From JAWKTT01 sp041398965 (GTDB lineage: Bacteria > Planctomycetota > Planctomycetia > Planctomycetales > Planctomycetaceae), in the NCBI GenBank assembly GCA_041398965.1, contig JAWKTT010000007.1, forward strand, positions 62,001 to 126,000: a DNA stretch of 64,000 nt, read 5' to 3'. Shown here in pieces: positions 55,121 to 63,817 of this stretch. Numbering within the stretch: the stretch's first letter is position 1; each line of letters begins with the position of its first letter. The notes under the pieces were generated by a model. That model saw only the letters and a program-made list of their open reading frames with translations. It made no database searches and was not told the origin of the DNA. The translations under genes and the position numbers were made by a program.

Positions 55121-56692
55121 ATGTCCCCAACGACAATGACTGAGACCCCCGCCACTGCGGTTCCTGGCATCGTGATTGATGATGTCACCATCCTGATCTT
55201 CGGAGCATCCGGCGACCTCACCGCCCGCAAACTGATCCCGGCACTCTTTCAACTGACCCGTGATGGCTACCTTTCCGATCAATGCCTCATTGTCGGCGTT
55301 GCCCGTCGCCCAAAGCAGGAGTCTGAGTTTCGTCGGGAGATGGCCGAAGCGATCCGCCAGCACTCGCGGACCGGAATTCCGACCGAGCAGGAACTCGAAC
55401 GCTTTCTTGGAATGGTGACCTACTTCGAAGCCGACATCTCGAATGCCGACCACTTCCATGCGATGCAGTCCGCCGTTTCCGAACGGGAGGCGGCCCGTGG
55501 ACTCAGTGGGCGGCGGTTGATCTACATGGCCACCATGCCTGAACTGTTCCTTCCGGCTGTGGAGTCACTTTCCGCGGCCGGAATGATCCCTCCCAGAGAG
55601 GAATTCGACCGACTGCGAATGGTGTTTGAGAAACCTTTCGGAACCGACCTCAAGTCGGCCCAGCACCTCAGCCAGGGGCTAGGTCAATTACTTAACGAAC
55701 AACAGATATTCCGCATTGATCACTATCTGGGAAAGGAGACGGTTCAGAATATCCTTCTGTTCCGTTTCGGTAATGCATTGTTCGAGCCATTGTTTAATCG
55801 AAATCATGTCGATCATGTCCAGATTACGGTTGCCGAGTCGCAAGGAATCGAAGGGGGCCGTGGCGGATACTATGACACTTCCGGCGCGATGCGAGATGTC
55901 ATGCAGAATCACGTCTTACAACTACTCTGCCTGGTCGCAATGGAGCCCCCAACTGCCTTCGAGGCGGAGTCTATTCGTGACGAAAAACTGAAGGTCTTGC
56001 AAACCCTGCTAAATTCCAATCAACGCCCCGTCCGCGAGTGGGCTGTTGCCGGGCAGTATGCAGCGGCTGCAATTGGTGGAAAGAAGGTGCGAGGCTACCT
56101 TGACGAAGATCGCATCGATGCCGATTCTCAGACCGAAACATTCGTTGCAATTGAGGCACAGATTGATAACTGGCGATGGGCCGGAGTCCCCTTTTATCTG
56201 CGAACAGGGAAGCGATTAGGAAGCCGAGTGAGCGAGATCATGATCGAGTTCAAGCAGCCTCCACTCAATCTCTTTCATACGGTCGAGTGTGAGGGATCGT
56301 TGTGCCATATCGTCGAGGCACAGCCCAATCGGCTCGTCTTCCGCATTCAACCTGAAGAGGCGATTTCCCTTCAAATCTCCGCGAAACAGCCCGGAATGCA
56401 GTATCAGGTCCGTCCGGTCGAGATGGAGTTTGATTACGACGATGCTTTCGAAGTCGCTTTGCCGGAGGCTTATGAGCGTTTGCTTCTGGACGTCATGCGG
56501 GGAGACTCAACACTGTTCACCCGAAGCGACGAACTCGAAGCAGCTTGGCGATTCGTTGATCCAATCTTGAAAGCATGGGAATCACCAAAACACCATCCTG
56601 AGTTATACCCCGCCGGTTCCTGGGGACCGAAAGGGGCTGATGAGTTATTGAAAAAGTCGGGGCGCAAGTGGCGCACCCCGATTGTCAAGTAA
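55121..56692 (+). CDS. zwf: Glucose-6-phosphate 1-dehydrogenase
   Basis: It oxidises glucose-6-phosphate to 6-phosphogluconolactone and yields NADPH, opening the oxidative pentose phosphate pathway. The 523-residue protein has the nucleotide motif IFGASGDLTARKLIPALFQL, the substrate and catalytic block FRIDHYLGKETVQN, and PFYLRTGKRLGSRVSEIMIEF. The start is ATG 55121, since the open frame upstream runs into the previous gene out of frame; ATG 55136 is a second option. purU-like follows 85 bases later. Confidence 0.97.
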   Translation: MSPTTMTETPATAVPGIVIDDVTILIFGASGDLTARKLIPALFQLTRDGYLSDQCLIVGVARRPKQESEFRREMAEAIRQHSRTGIPTEQELERFLGMVTYFEADISNADHFHAMQSAVSEREAARGLSGRRLIYMATMPELFLPAVESLSAAGMIPPREEFDRLRMVFEKPFGTDLKSAQHLSQGLGQLLNEQQIFRIDHYLGKETVQNILLFRFGNALFEPLFNRNHVDHVQITVAESQGIEGGRGGYYDTSGAMRDVMQNHVLQLLCLVAMEPPTAFEAESIRDEKLKVLQTLLNSNQRPVREWAVAGQYAAAAIGGKKVRGYLDEDRIDADSQTETFVAIEAQIDNWRWAGVPFYLRTGKRLGSRVSEIMIEFKQPPLNLFHTVECEGSLCHIVEAQPNRLVFRIQPEEAISLQISAKQPGMQYQVRPVEMEFDYDDAFEVALPEAYERLLLDVMRGDSTLFTRSDELEAAWRFVDPILKAWESPKHHPELYPAGSWGPKGADELLKKSGRKWRTPIVK

Positions 56693-56777
56693 AATGATGG
56701 CCTATTTTTCCTGCCCATCTCATGAGTCTTTTGATCACACTGTTTCCTAACTGTTTTTCTCAGAATACAGCAGACCT

Positions 56778-57662
56778 ATGCAAGTCACCATTACAGCCGT
56801 CGGTCCCGACCACAGTGGTTTGGCCGACCCGATCGTGCATCATGTGACAACCTCCGGGGCGAATATCCATGAGATTCAAATGTACGACCACGACTCGGAA
56901 CGTCTGTTTGCGATGCTCATGCGAGTCGAGTGGCCGGGCGATGTGCAGTCGTTGCCCGAGCTAAGACAAACGATGGCCGCAATCGGCGAGTCGAAGGGAC
57001 TTACGGTGCGAACCTGGTCGCGAGATGAACGTCCGACATCACCCCGATTAGCACTCTGTACAACTTTCCGACCCGAACCGGCTCAGGCAATCTTGCAGGG
57101 AATACAGGACGGCGTTCTGAATGCCGAGGCGGCTGTCGTCATCGGGAATCGGCAAAGTTGCCGCGCAATCGCCGAGAAGTATGGGGTTCCGTTTCACTCG
57201 ATCGGTGACGCCGTCGGGAATCCAGACAATGATGCATTAGTCCGCCTGTTGGATGAATACTCGATCGATTATGTCGCGCTGGCCCGTTACATGCGGGTCC
57301 TCCCGGCTCGGACCTGCTGGGAGTTTGCCGGGGGACGAATTATTAATCTGCACCATGGGTTACTCCCCGCGTTTCCAGGCTTCCGCCCCTATCATGACGC
57401 CTACAGTCGCCGGATGCTGACATTCGGGGCGACTGTTCATTTTATCGTTCCGGAGCTTGATGCTGGAAATCAGATTATTCATCAAGGAACGTTTGCGGTA
57501 TCTCCCGGAACACCTCTCGATGAAGTTATCCATTACGGAGAGACAAAGCACGAAGCCTCCTGTTTATTAGAAGGAATTCGTCGGGTCGTTGATCGCGAAG
57601 TGGAACTCCATTTCCACCGGGTGGTCAGCACATTACGGGCAGCAGAAAAACTGCCGGGTTGA
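56778..57662 (+). CDS. purU: Formyltetrahydrofolate deformylase-like protein (PurU family)
   Basis: It is predicted to hydrolyse 10-formyl-THF to formate and THF, balancing the one-carbon pool. The 294-residue protein has an N-terminal ACT-type regulatory domain (about 1-75, VGPDHSGLADPIVHHVTTSGANIHEIQ) and a C-terminal formyltransferase-fold domain. The catalytic Asn and His lie in IINLHHGLLPAFPGFRPYHDAY; the Asp is in PELDAGNQIIHQG. Most PurU proteins read HHSFLP at the active site, here HHGLLP, so the precise substrate could differ. Confidence 0.85.
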   Translation: MQVTITAVGPDHSGLADPIVHHVTTSGANIHEIQMYDHDSERLFAMLMRVEWPGDVQSLPELRQTMAAIGESKGLTVRTWSRDERPTSPRLALCTTFRPEPAQAILQGIQDGVLNAEAAVVIGNRQSCRAIAEKYGVPFHSIGDAVGNPDNDALVRLLDEYSIDYVALARYMRVLPARTCWEFAGGRIINLHHGLLPAFPGFRPYHDAYSRRMLTFGATVHFIVPELDAGNQIIHQGTFAVSPGTPLDEVIHYGETKHEASCLLEGIRRVVDREVELHFHRVVSTLRAAEKLPG

Positions 57663-57744
57663 TCGGTCACGGAACACATCGTAATGCCGACTGCAATGAC
57701 AGGTGCGCCTGCGTGATTCAACAGACAAAGCTGTCCCTCGCACA

Positions 57745-57766
57745 GGGGCCAGGAGCCAGGGGAATT
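57745..57766. repeat. GGGGCCAGGAGCCAGG element at the topA 3' end
   Basis: GGGGCCAGGAGCCAGG followed by GGAATT overlaps the topA stop codon. It matches GGGGTCAGGACTCAGG at 60488, upstream of topA, in 13 of the first 16 positions and in the same plus-strand orientation. topA is therefore bracketed by related elements. Confidence 0.4.
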
Positions 57767-60440
57767 ATTCCTCGACATCCTTCTTTCTAGTTGATTTCTT
57801 CGGGGCTGCCTTCTTTTTTGTCGTGGTTTTCTTGGCTGCGGTCTTCTTTGCCGGGGCTTTCTTGGCCGCTTTCTTCGTTCCTTTCTTAGCTCCCTTCTTC
57901 CCTCCCTTGGCAGCTTTCTCAGCGAGCCAGACGATAGCCTCTTCGAGTGTAATTGAGCTTACCTCAAATTCTTTTGGAATGGTGGCATTAACCTGACCGT
58001 GCTTCACATAGGCACCGTATTTCCCCTCGAAGACATTTACGGGCTGTTGGTCGGCGGGGTGGGGGCCGAGTTCGCGGATCGGAGTGGCTCCGCCTCGGAC
58101 TTTGGCTTCCTTAAGGAGTTCAACAGCTCGGTCAAGCGTGATCGTCAGAATATCGTCATCCTTGCCGAGCGACTTATACCGACCGGCATGTTGTACATAG
58201 GGGCCAAAACGTCCGACTCCAGCGTTGACAACCTTCTGGTCATCGGGGTGATGACCAAGTCGCTTAGGGAGTGCGAGGAGTTTGAGGGCGATTTCAAGGT
58301 TGATATTTAAGGGGTCGACATTTTTGGGAACGGAAACTCGCTTAGGTTTTGGCCCATCATCCGTAACTTCGCCTAATTGAAGATAGGGGCCGAACGGACC
58401 GCTGAGCACGAAGATCTCTAAGCCTTCTTCGGGGTGCGTGCCGAGCGACTGCGGGCCTTGCTGCTTAAGCCGAAAGAGTTTCTCGGCCATTTCGGGGCTG
58501 ATATCGGCGGGGGAGAGTTCATCGGGAAGTGAGGCGGTCATAACCTCATCGCCAACCACTTTTTCGAGGTAGGGGCCATACCGGCCCACACGCACGGCGG
58601 CTTCAAGTCCATCGAGTTGCAATGTGCAGGCGAGCCGTGGGTCGATCTGTTCTTCCTTGAGCTTGACCTGTTGATCCAACCCATCGTTGCCGGAATAGAA
58701 CTGCTTCAAGTAGGGGAGTCGTTCGGCGTCTCCGTTGGAGATGTCGTCAAGCGACTGCTCCATTTGGGCGGTGAACTGGAGGTCGACCAGATTTGGGAAG
58801 TAGTCTTCCAACAACTTCGTGACGGCGAGAGCGGTGAAGGTGGGGACGAGTTGGTTTCCCTGCTTTCTGACATAGCCCCGATCTTGCACTGTGCTGATGA
58901 TGCTGGCGTAGGTCGAGGGACGTCCGACCCCTTCCTGCTCGAGTTTGCGAACGATCGATGCTTCGGTGTATCTCGCGGGGGGCTTCGTTTCGTGGCTGAG
59001 GGAGTCGACTTGAGAGCAGCCGAGGCGGTCTCCCTGTGTCATTTTCGGCAAGGCGGCTTCTTCGTCATCGTGCGGGGCTTCGGCATCGTCTTGACCTTCG
59101 ACATAGACTCGGAAAAATCCAGGAAATTCGACGTGTCGACCGGTTGCTCTGAATTCGGTGTTCCCGGCTTGAATGGTGACGGTGTCGAAGCGGAGTTGGG
59201 CCTCCGCCATCTGCGAAGCCATCGTCCGTTTCCAGATCATGTCATACAGTCGTCCTTCGGCTCCGGAGAGTCCGATTTCCTGAGCCGTCTTCATTTCGCT
59301 TCCGGCAGGTCGAATGGCTTCGTGAGCCTCCTGAGCATTCTTGGTTTTTGTGCTGTACTGCCGGGGTTGGGGTGAGAGGAACGGCTGTCCGTAGTCGGAT
59401 TGAATTCGCCCACGAGCCGCCTGCAACGCCTCTTGCGACAACGACACACTGTCGGTACGCATGTAGGTGATGTGCCCGTTTTCGTAAAGTCTCTGGGCCA
59501 GTTGCATCGCTTGACGTGCGGTCAGGTTGAGCTTGCGGTTCGCTTCCTGTTGCAGGGTACTTGTGGTGAAGGGAGGGGCAGGGCGACGGGTCTGTTGACG
59601 CTCTTCCAGATTGGTGACGGCCCATGTCTCCGTTTGGAGTTGCTGTTGCAGGGTGCGGGCGGTCTTTTCGTCGAGAAGGAGGACATCGACTCCTTCTTGA
59701 ATTTTTCCGGTGTGTTCGTCGAAGTCTTTACCGCTGGCAACCCGTTTTCCGTCGACGGACGTCAACATGGCGGAAAAAGTTCCTCCGGAAGAGGTAGTGA
59801 GATCGGCCTTGAGGTCCCAGTAGCGACCACTTCGGAAGGCGAGTCGTTCGAGTTCTCGCTGCACGAGGACCCGGACCGCCACACTCTGCACCCTTCCCGC
59901 CGAGAGTCCCCGCTTAATCTTCTTCCACAGAAGCGGACTCAGGGTGTATCCGTAGAGACGATCGAGAACTCGGCGGGTTTCTTGGGCCTGCACGAGGTTA
60001 ATGTCCAGTTCGCGAGTCTGTCGAAGCGCTTCGAGAATCGCCTTTTTGGTGATTTCGGAGAAAACCATCCGACGGATGGGGACCTTCGGTTCGAGTAACT
60101 GGGTGAGGTGCCAGCCAATGCTTTCTCCTTCGCGGTCTTCGTCCGTCGCGATGAAGAGTTCGGCAGCATCTTTGAGAGCAGATTTCAGCTCCTTGATAAG
60201 CTTTTTCTTGTCCGGAGAGACAACGTACAGGGGAGCGAAGTCCTCGTCGACGTTGACACCAAGTCGGCTCCACGACTCGGCTTTCACTTCCGCGGGAATC
60301 TGAGAGGCGTCGCCGGGGAGATCGCGGACATGCCCCACACTGGCTCGGACATCGTAGTCGGAACCGAGGAAGCTACCGATTTTCTTCGCCTTGGCGGGCG
60401 ATTCGACGATGACGAGACCTTTTTTCTTTGCAGCGGCCAA
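57765..60440 (-). CDS. topA: DNA topoisomerase I with lysine-rich tail
   Basis: The type IA topoisomerase relaxes negative supercoils. The 891-residue protein has an N-terminal TOPRIM domain (1-130; VIVESPAKAKKIG, with the acidic ATDEDREGESIGWHL) and the active-site Tyr326 in ITYMRTDSVSLS. Domains for strand gating end near 590. Four C-terminal repeats follow with GRYGPYLE-like cores (about 615-830), then a Lys/Ala-rich tail of about 50 residues (841-891, e.g. KKAAKKAPAKKTAAKK) resembling histone H1 C-termini. The zinc ribbons of E. coli TopA are absent. The tail probably adds sequence-independent DNA binding. Confidence 0.96.
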   Translation of the reverse strand: MAAAKKKGLVIVESPAKAKKIGSFLGSDYDVRASVGHVRDLPGDASQIPAEVKAESWSRLGVNVDEDFAPLYVVSPDKKKLIKELKSALKDAAELFIATDEDREGESIGWHLTQLLEPKVPIRRMVFSEITKKAILEALRQTRELDINLVQAQETRRVLDRLYGYTLSPLLWKKIKRGLSAGRVQSVAVRVLVQRELERLAFRSGRYWDLKADLTTSSGGTFSAMLTSVDGKRVASGKDFDEHTGKIQEGVDVLLLDEKTARTLQQQLQTETWAVTNLEERQQTRRPAPPFTTSTLQQEANRKLNLTARQAMQLAQRLYENGHITYMRTDSVSLSQEALQAARGRIQSDYGQPFLSPQPRQYSTKTKNAQEAHEAIRPAGSEMKTAQEIGLSGAEGRLYDMIWKRTMASQMAEAQLRFDTVTIQAGNTEFRATGRHVEFPGFFRVYVEGQDDAEAPHDDEEAALPKMTQGDRLGCSQVDSLSHETKPPARYTEASIVRKLEQEGVGRPSTYASIISTVQDRGYVRKQGNQLVPTFTALAVTKLLEDYFPNLVDLQFTAQMEQSLDDISNGDAERLPYLKQFYSGNDGLDQQVKLKEEQIDPRLACTLQLDGLEAAVRVGRYGPYLEKVVGDEVMTASLPDELSPADISPEMAEKLFRLKQQGPQSLGTHPEEGLEIFVLSGPFGPYLQLGEVTDDGPKPKRVSVPKNVDPLNINLEIALKLLALPKRLGHHPDDQKVVNAGVGRFGPYVQHAGRYKSLGKDDDILTITLDRAVELLKEAKVRGGATPIRELGPHPADQQPVNVFEGKYGAYVKHGQVNATIPKEFEVSSITLEEAIVWLAEKAAKGGKKGAKKGTKKAAKKAPAKKTAAKKTTTKKKAAPKKSTRKKDVEE

Positions 60441-60907
60441 CAGGGGCCTCCGATGTGGTGAGGATTTAGTTTCTTGGGGGGGAGTAAGGGGTCAGGACTC
60501 AGGATTGGGGATTCTGGGAGAAGTGAGACTGAGGGTGCTTTGGCACTTGTCTCACCTCGCCCAGAATCCACAATCCTGGCTTCTGATTCATCCTTAAAGA
60601 CAGTTGGCCTTGTGTGCCGGAACTGGGTGGATACAATCCGATTTCGGGTCGTGACTGTCTTAAGTTGCGGCAATCCTTAAGTCATCATCGCGTGGATTGT
60701 CAAGCGAGTTTGCAAATCGGTGTCGATTGGGGGTCGGGTGTTTCGATCCAAAATCGATGGCGAATCCGGACAGATGCTTGACAGGAACGAAAGGGTTTTC
60801 GAGCCTTTTGTTCCATGAAACGGCTCTGTGGGCCGTCTCTTTCCGCCGAAGAGTTGACCATCCCCAAACGGTCTTCACTGACCACTGATTGAGAAGAGGC
60901 AGCACGG
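60441..60907. other. 467-bp intergenic region containing a long hairpin
   Basis: The gap separates divergent topA and the PpiD-like gene and should hold both promoters. Its main feature is the 79-nt hairpin at 60500-60578. No credible ORF is present. A TTGACA at about 60778 has no matching -10 box at 17 bp. Confidence 0.5.
60500..60578. repeat. 79-nt long hairpin upstream of topA
   Basis: CAGGATTGGGGATTCTGGG (60500-60518) pairs with CCCAGAATCCACAATCCTG (60560-60578), 18 of 19 bp. Inside, GTGAGAC (60523-60529) pairs with GTCTCAC (60549-60555), and GTGC (60535-60538) pairs with GCAC (60543-60546) around TTTG. Partial pairing extends outside both arms. The nested stems make a strong hairpin in DNA or RNA. 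It may be a REP/MITE-type element or part of a regulatory RNA. Confidence 0.65.
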
Positions 60908-63718
60908 ATGAGTTCTCCGTTCTCACTGTTCCGCAAGCATCAGGGCATCTTGATGGTTGTGTTGATTGGCATGGCAATGCTGTCGTTTGTTGTACTCGGT
61001 ATGGTGCAGCAGGCGTCGGACTTCTCGCAGATGCCTCCGATTGCCGTGATCGCCTTTATTGGATTCGCGGTCGGGACCTTGGCCTGGGTCTATGGCCTGT
61101 CGACCAATCAGTCGGGGCAATACGGAACGATCGGATTGGTTGCTGGTTTGGCGATCGGCATGGTCTTGACGCTTACAAGTCCGAAGTCGGTTGCGTTTCA
61201 ATACGAAGGGGGGAGCTTGAGCCAAGATGAGTTTGAGCAGGCTCGTGCTCATCGCCTCATCGCGAACAGTTTCCTCCAAGCGGCCATCGTCGAGTCGAAC
61301 GAAGAAAACGAGTTTCTCAAGGATCCTCGTTTCGCGAGATTCGCTGGCCAGTTTATTTCGCGGGGTCTGTTTCAGTACACCAGCGTCGATGGTTCCGATC
61401 AGGAGGTGATGATCTCGGAACTACTCCGCAAGGAAGCGGACCGGCTCGGGATTCAGGTTTCAGACGAAGCGGCTGTGGCCCACATCAGCAAGGTGACCGA
61501 TGGCAAGCTGACACCAAAGCAGTTCGAGGATATCCTCAAGGGGATGCGTAATCCCAATGGAAAAGAATTGACGGAGCGTCGCCTGTTGGACGCCATCGCC
61601 TCCGAATTGAAGGCAGCCGAGGCGGCTGAGGTGCTGTACTTTCACAGCAAGCCGGCGGCTCCTTTTGGTGACAATTCGCATTTGACGCGGATGGCTGGGC
61701 CGATTGCCTTGCCGCCGCAGGCTTTGTGGGAAATCACCAAGAAGCTCGAAGTCTGGCAGCGGGCCGAGATTGCCAAGGTCCCCTCCAGCCTGTTCCTTGA
61801 CGAGAAGGCAACTCCCAGCGAAGAGGAATTGTCAGCGCTTTTTCAGGATTGTCGCAACAACCCGCCGAACGTGAGTGCCGATGGCCGAGTATTCGTCGAA
61901 GGGCGTGCAGGCTTCTTCCAGCCCCCTCGCGTGCAGATGGCGTACCTTGAGGCAGACCTCGAGTTGATTCACGCTAAGGTGTCTGCATCGATCAAGGATG
62001 CCGACATCAAGGCCCGGTTCGAAGCAGAGCGGGCTAAGGCTCCCGCAACCGGTCCACTGATTCCAAATCTCGGTCTCCCCGGCAGCGAGTTTAATCCAGG
62101 GGCGTTCGACTCCATGATTCCTCCGGCCCTCCCATCGCCACCAGTGAAGGCGGGTGACGGGTCGACCCCTGCGGAAGGGGACACGAAGCCCGATGGGAAC
62201 ACGTCGACATCCCCTTCGACTGAGACACCGAAATCGGAAACACCTGCGGCAGAAGCACCGAAGCCTGAGACTCCAGTCACTGAGACTCCAGCCACTGAGA
62301 CTCCAAAAACAGAACTTCCCAAGACGGAATCCCCTACCACGGAGGAAGCTCCCGTTTCCGAATCTCCAGCGGGAGATGCGACGTCGTCGGCCGATTGCCT
62401 TCCCGGCGATGACCTGAGTGGGACCGTTCAGGTTGTAGCACTGTTCGATGATGCTGCTGAAGAGTCACCAGCTCCTGCAGCATCGGATGCACCAACCGCC
62501 GAAGCCCCGAAGTCAGAAACTCCCGCGGAAACCACTCCGCCACCAGCAGCAACGGAGACGCCGCCAGCAGCCACAACTTCGGCCACCGAATCGGCTCCCA
62601 CCACCGAATCAGCCCCTGCAGCGGGAGAGCAGCCAAGTCAGAAGTTGCCAGCGATTATTCCGGGTGCTCCCGGTGAGGAACTGCTTCCCCCACGTCCTAC
62701 GACCGGAGCGAAACTGCTCGACGAAAACGAGAAGCTCCGTCTACGGGGTGTGCTGATGCAGGAGCGGACCGAAGCCGAACTTAATCGACTCATGCGCGAC
62801 GCTCAGTTCTTCGTCGAGAAGCTTGGTAGTGCAGTCACCATTCCAGAAGGAAACGATGGACGGATCACCAAAGCTGAAGCGATCAACAAGATCGTTGAGT
62901 ATGCAGGCCAGAATGGCTTGATTTACCGCGAAACCGGCTTGCTTTCGCAGACGGAATTGCTGGAAGACAGTGATCACGCTCAAGTGACGTCAATCATGAA
63001 CTACCGACAGAATCCGAATACTGAACAGTTCGAACAATATACCCCGGCCTCAGAAATGGCTCAGAGTGCGCCGACCGACATCTTTCGTACGACAGTTGTC
63101 ACCGATCCGCAGTCACAGAACCAGTTCCTGTACTGGAAACTGGACCATGTTGAGGCACATGCTCCTGAATCGATGGAGGATGAACGAGTTCGCAAAGAAG
63201 TCATCGTAGCATGGCGCAAGATTCAGGCGTCGAAGAAGGCTGAAGAGCGAGCTAAGACGATCGCTCAATTTGCCCGTGATAGTGGGAAGCCGCTCCCCGA
63301 AGCATTGGCGGAAGTCCGTGTTGTCGACGACAAGGACTCACCATTCCTCACGGTCGCGGAAACCTCTCAGTTCAGTTGGATGCGGGCGACGGACCAAGGC
63401 CCTCGTGTCTGGCAACCTTCTGCGATTCAAGCTGCGAATGAGCAGGTCGGCGACGACTTCATGAAGGTCGTTTTCGCAGATGAATTACAAGCTGGTAACG
63501 TTGTTGTTGCTCCAGATGTCGATCGGACAAATTATTACGTCGTCCGAATCATCGAACGAAAGCCAGACACACCCGAAGACTTGGAGATTGTGCGAAACAA
63601 CTACCTGGCGGGGAAAGACTCCAACGCTGTTCGTTCCTTGATGGGCCAGACAATTGGACGCAGTGAAGGGCCCTGGGTAAGCGATCTGCTCGCCAAGTAT
63701 AAAGTGGACGAACTATAA
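60908..63718 (+). CDS. PpiD/SurA-like membrane-anchored protein with Pro/Thr/Glu linker
   Basis: The 936-residue protein starts with FRKHQGILMVVLIGMAMLSF, like PpiD, followed by two more predicted helices (about 43-61 and 73-90). A SurA_N-like helical region then spans 98-260 (SQDEFEQARAHRLIANSFLQAA; EADRLGIQVSDEAAVAHI). The central stretch (about 405-590) is very rich in Pro, Thr, Glu and Ala with repeats of the type TETPKSETP, so probably disordered. The C-terminal part may hold a divergent parvulin-like fold, but I do not see a clear PPIase motif. A periplasmic chaperone role is inferred. lepB follows 99 bases later. Confidence 0.8.
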   Translation: MSSPFSLFRKHQGILMVVLIGMAMLSFVVLGMVQQASDFSQMPPIAVIAFIGFAVGTLAWVYGLSTNQSGQYGTIGLVAGLAIGMVLTLTSPKSVAFQYEGGSLSQDEFEQARAHRLIANSFLQAAIVESNEENEFLKDPRFARFAGQFISRGLFQYTSVDGSDQEVMISELLRKEADRLGIQVSDEAAVAHISKVTDGKLTPKQFEDILKGMRNPNGKELTERRLLDAIASELKAAEAAEVLYFHSKPAAPFGDNSHLTRMAGPIALPPQALWEITKKLEVWQRAEIAKVPSSLFLDEKATPSEEELSALFQDCRNNPPNVSADGRVFVEGRAGFFQPPRVQMAYLEADLELIHAKVSASIKDADIKARFEAERAKAPATGPLIPNLGLPGSEFNPGAFDSMIPPALPSPPVKAGDGSTPAEGDTKPDGNTSTSPSTETPKSETPAAEAPKPETPVTETPATETPKTELPKTESPTTEEAPVSESPAGDATSSADCLPGDDLSGTVQVVALFDDAAEESPAPAASDAPTAEAPKSETPAETTPPPAATETPPAATTSATESAPTTESAPAAGEQPSQKLPAIIPGAPGEELLPPRPTTGAKLLDENEKLRLRGVLMQERTEAELNRLMRDAQFFVEKLGSAVTIPEGNDGRITKAEAINKIVEYAGQNGLIYRETGLLSQTELLEDSDHAQVTSIMNYRQNPNTEQFEQYTPASEMAQSAPTDIFRTTVVTDPQSQNQFLYWKLDHVEAHAPESMEDERVRKEVIVAWRKIQASKKAEERAKTIAQFARDSGKPLPEALAEVRVVDDKDSPFLTVAETSQFSWMRATDQGPRVWQPSAIQAANEQVGDDFMKVVFADELQAGNVVVAPDVDRTNYYVVRIIERKPDTPEDLEIVRNNYLAGKDSNAVRSLMGQTIGRSEGPWVSDLLAKYKVDEL

Positions 63719-63817
63719 TCCCGAAGAACGCCGTTCCCACAAGCGGTCCGCGGGGTGAGTTTTCATCGTCGTGCGGGCGTCACTTTGCGACAACACAAGA
63801 GGCAATGGTACTTCCTC

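Noticed and set aside
58617..59375. 252-codon plus-strand frame inside topA
   Set aside because: A shadow of topA: the minus-strand product has all TopA motifs, including Tyr326.
60778..60800. TTGACA as a sigma70 -35 box for the PpiD-like gene
   Set aside because: No TATAAT-like hexamer lies 16-18 bp downstream.
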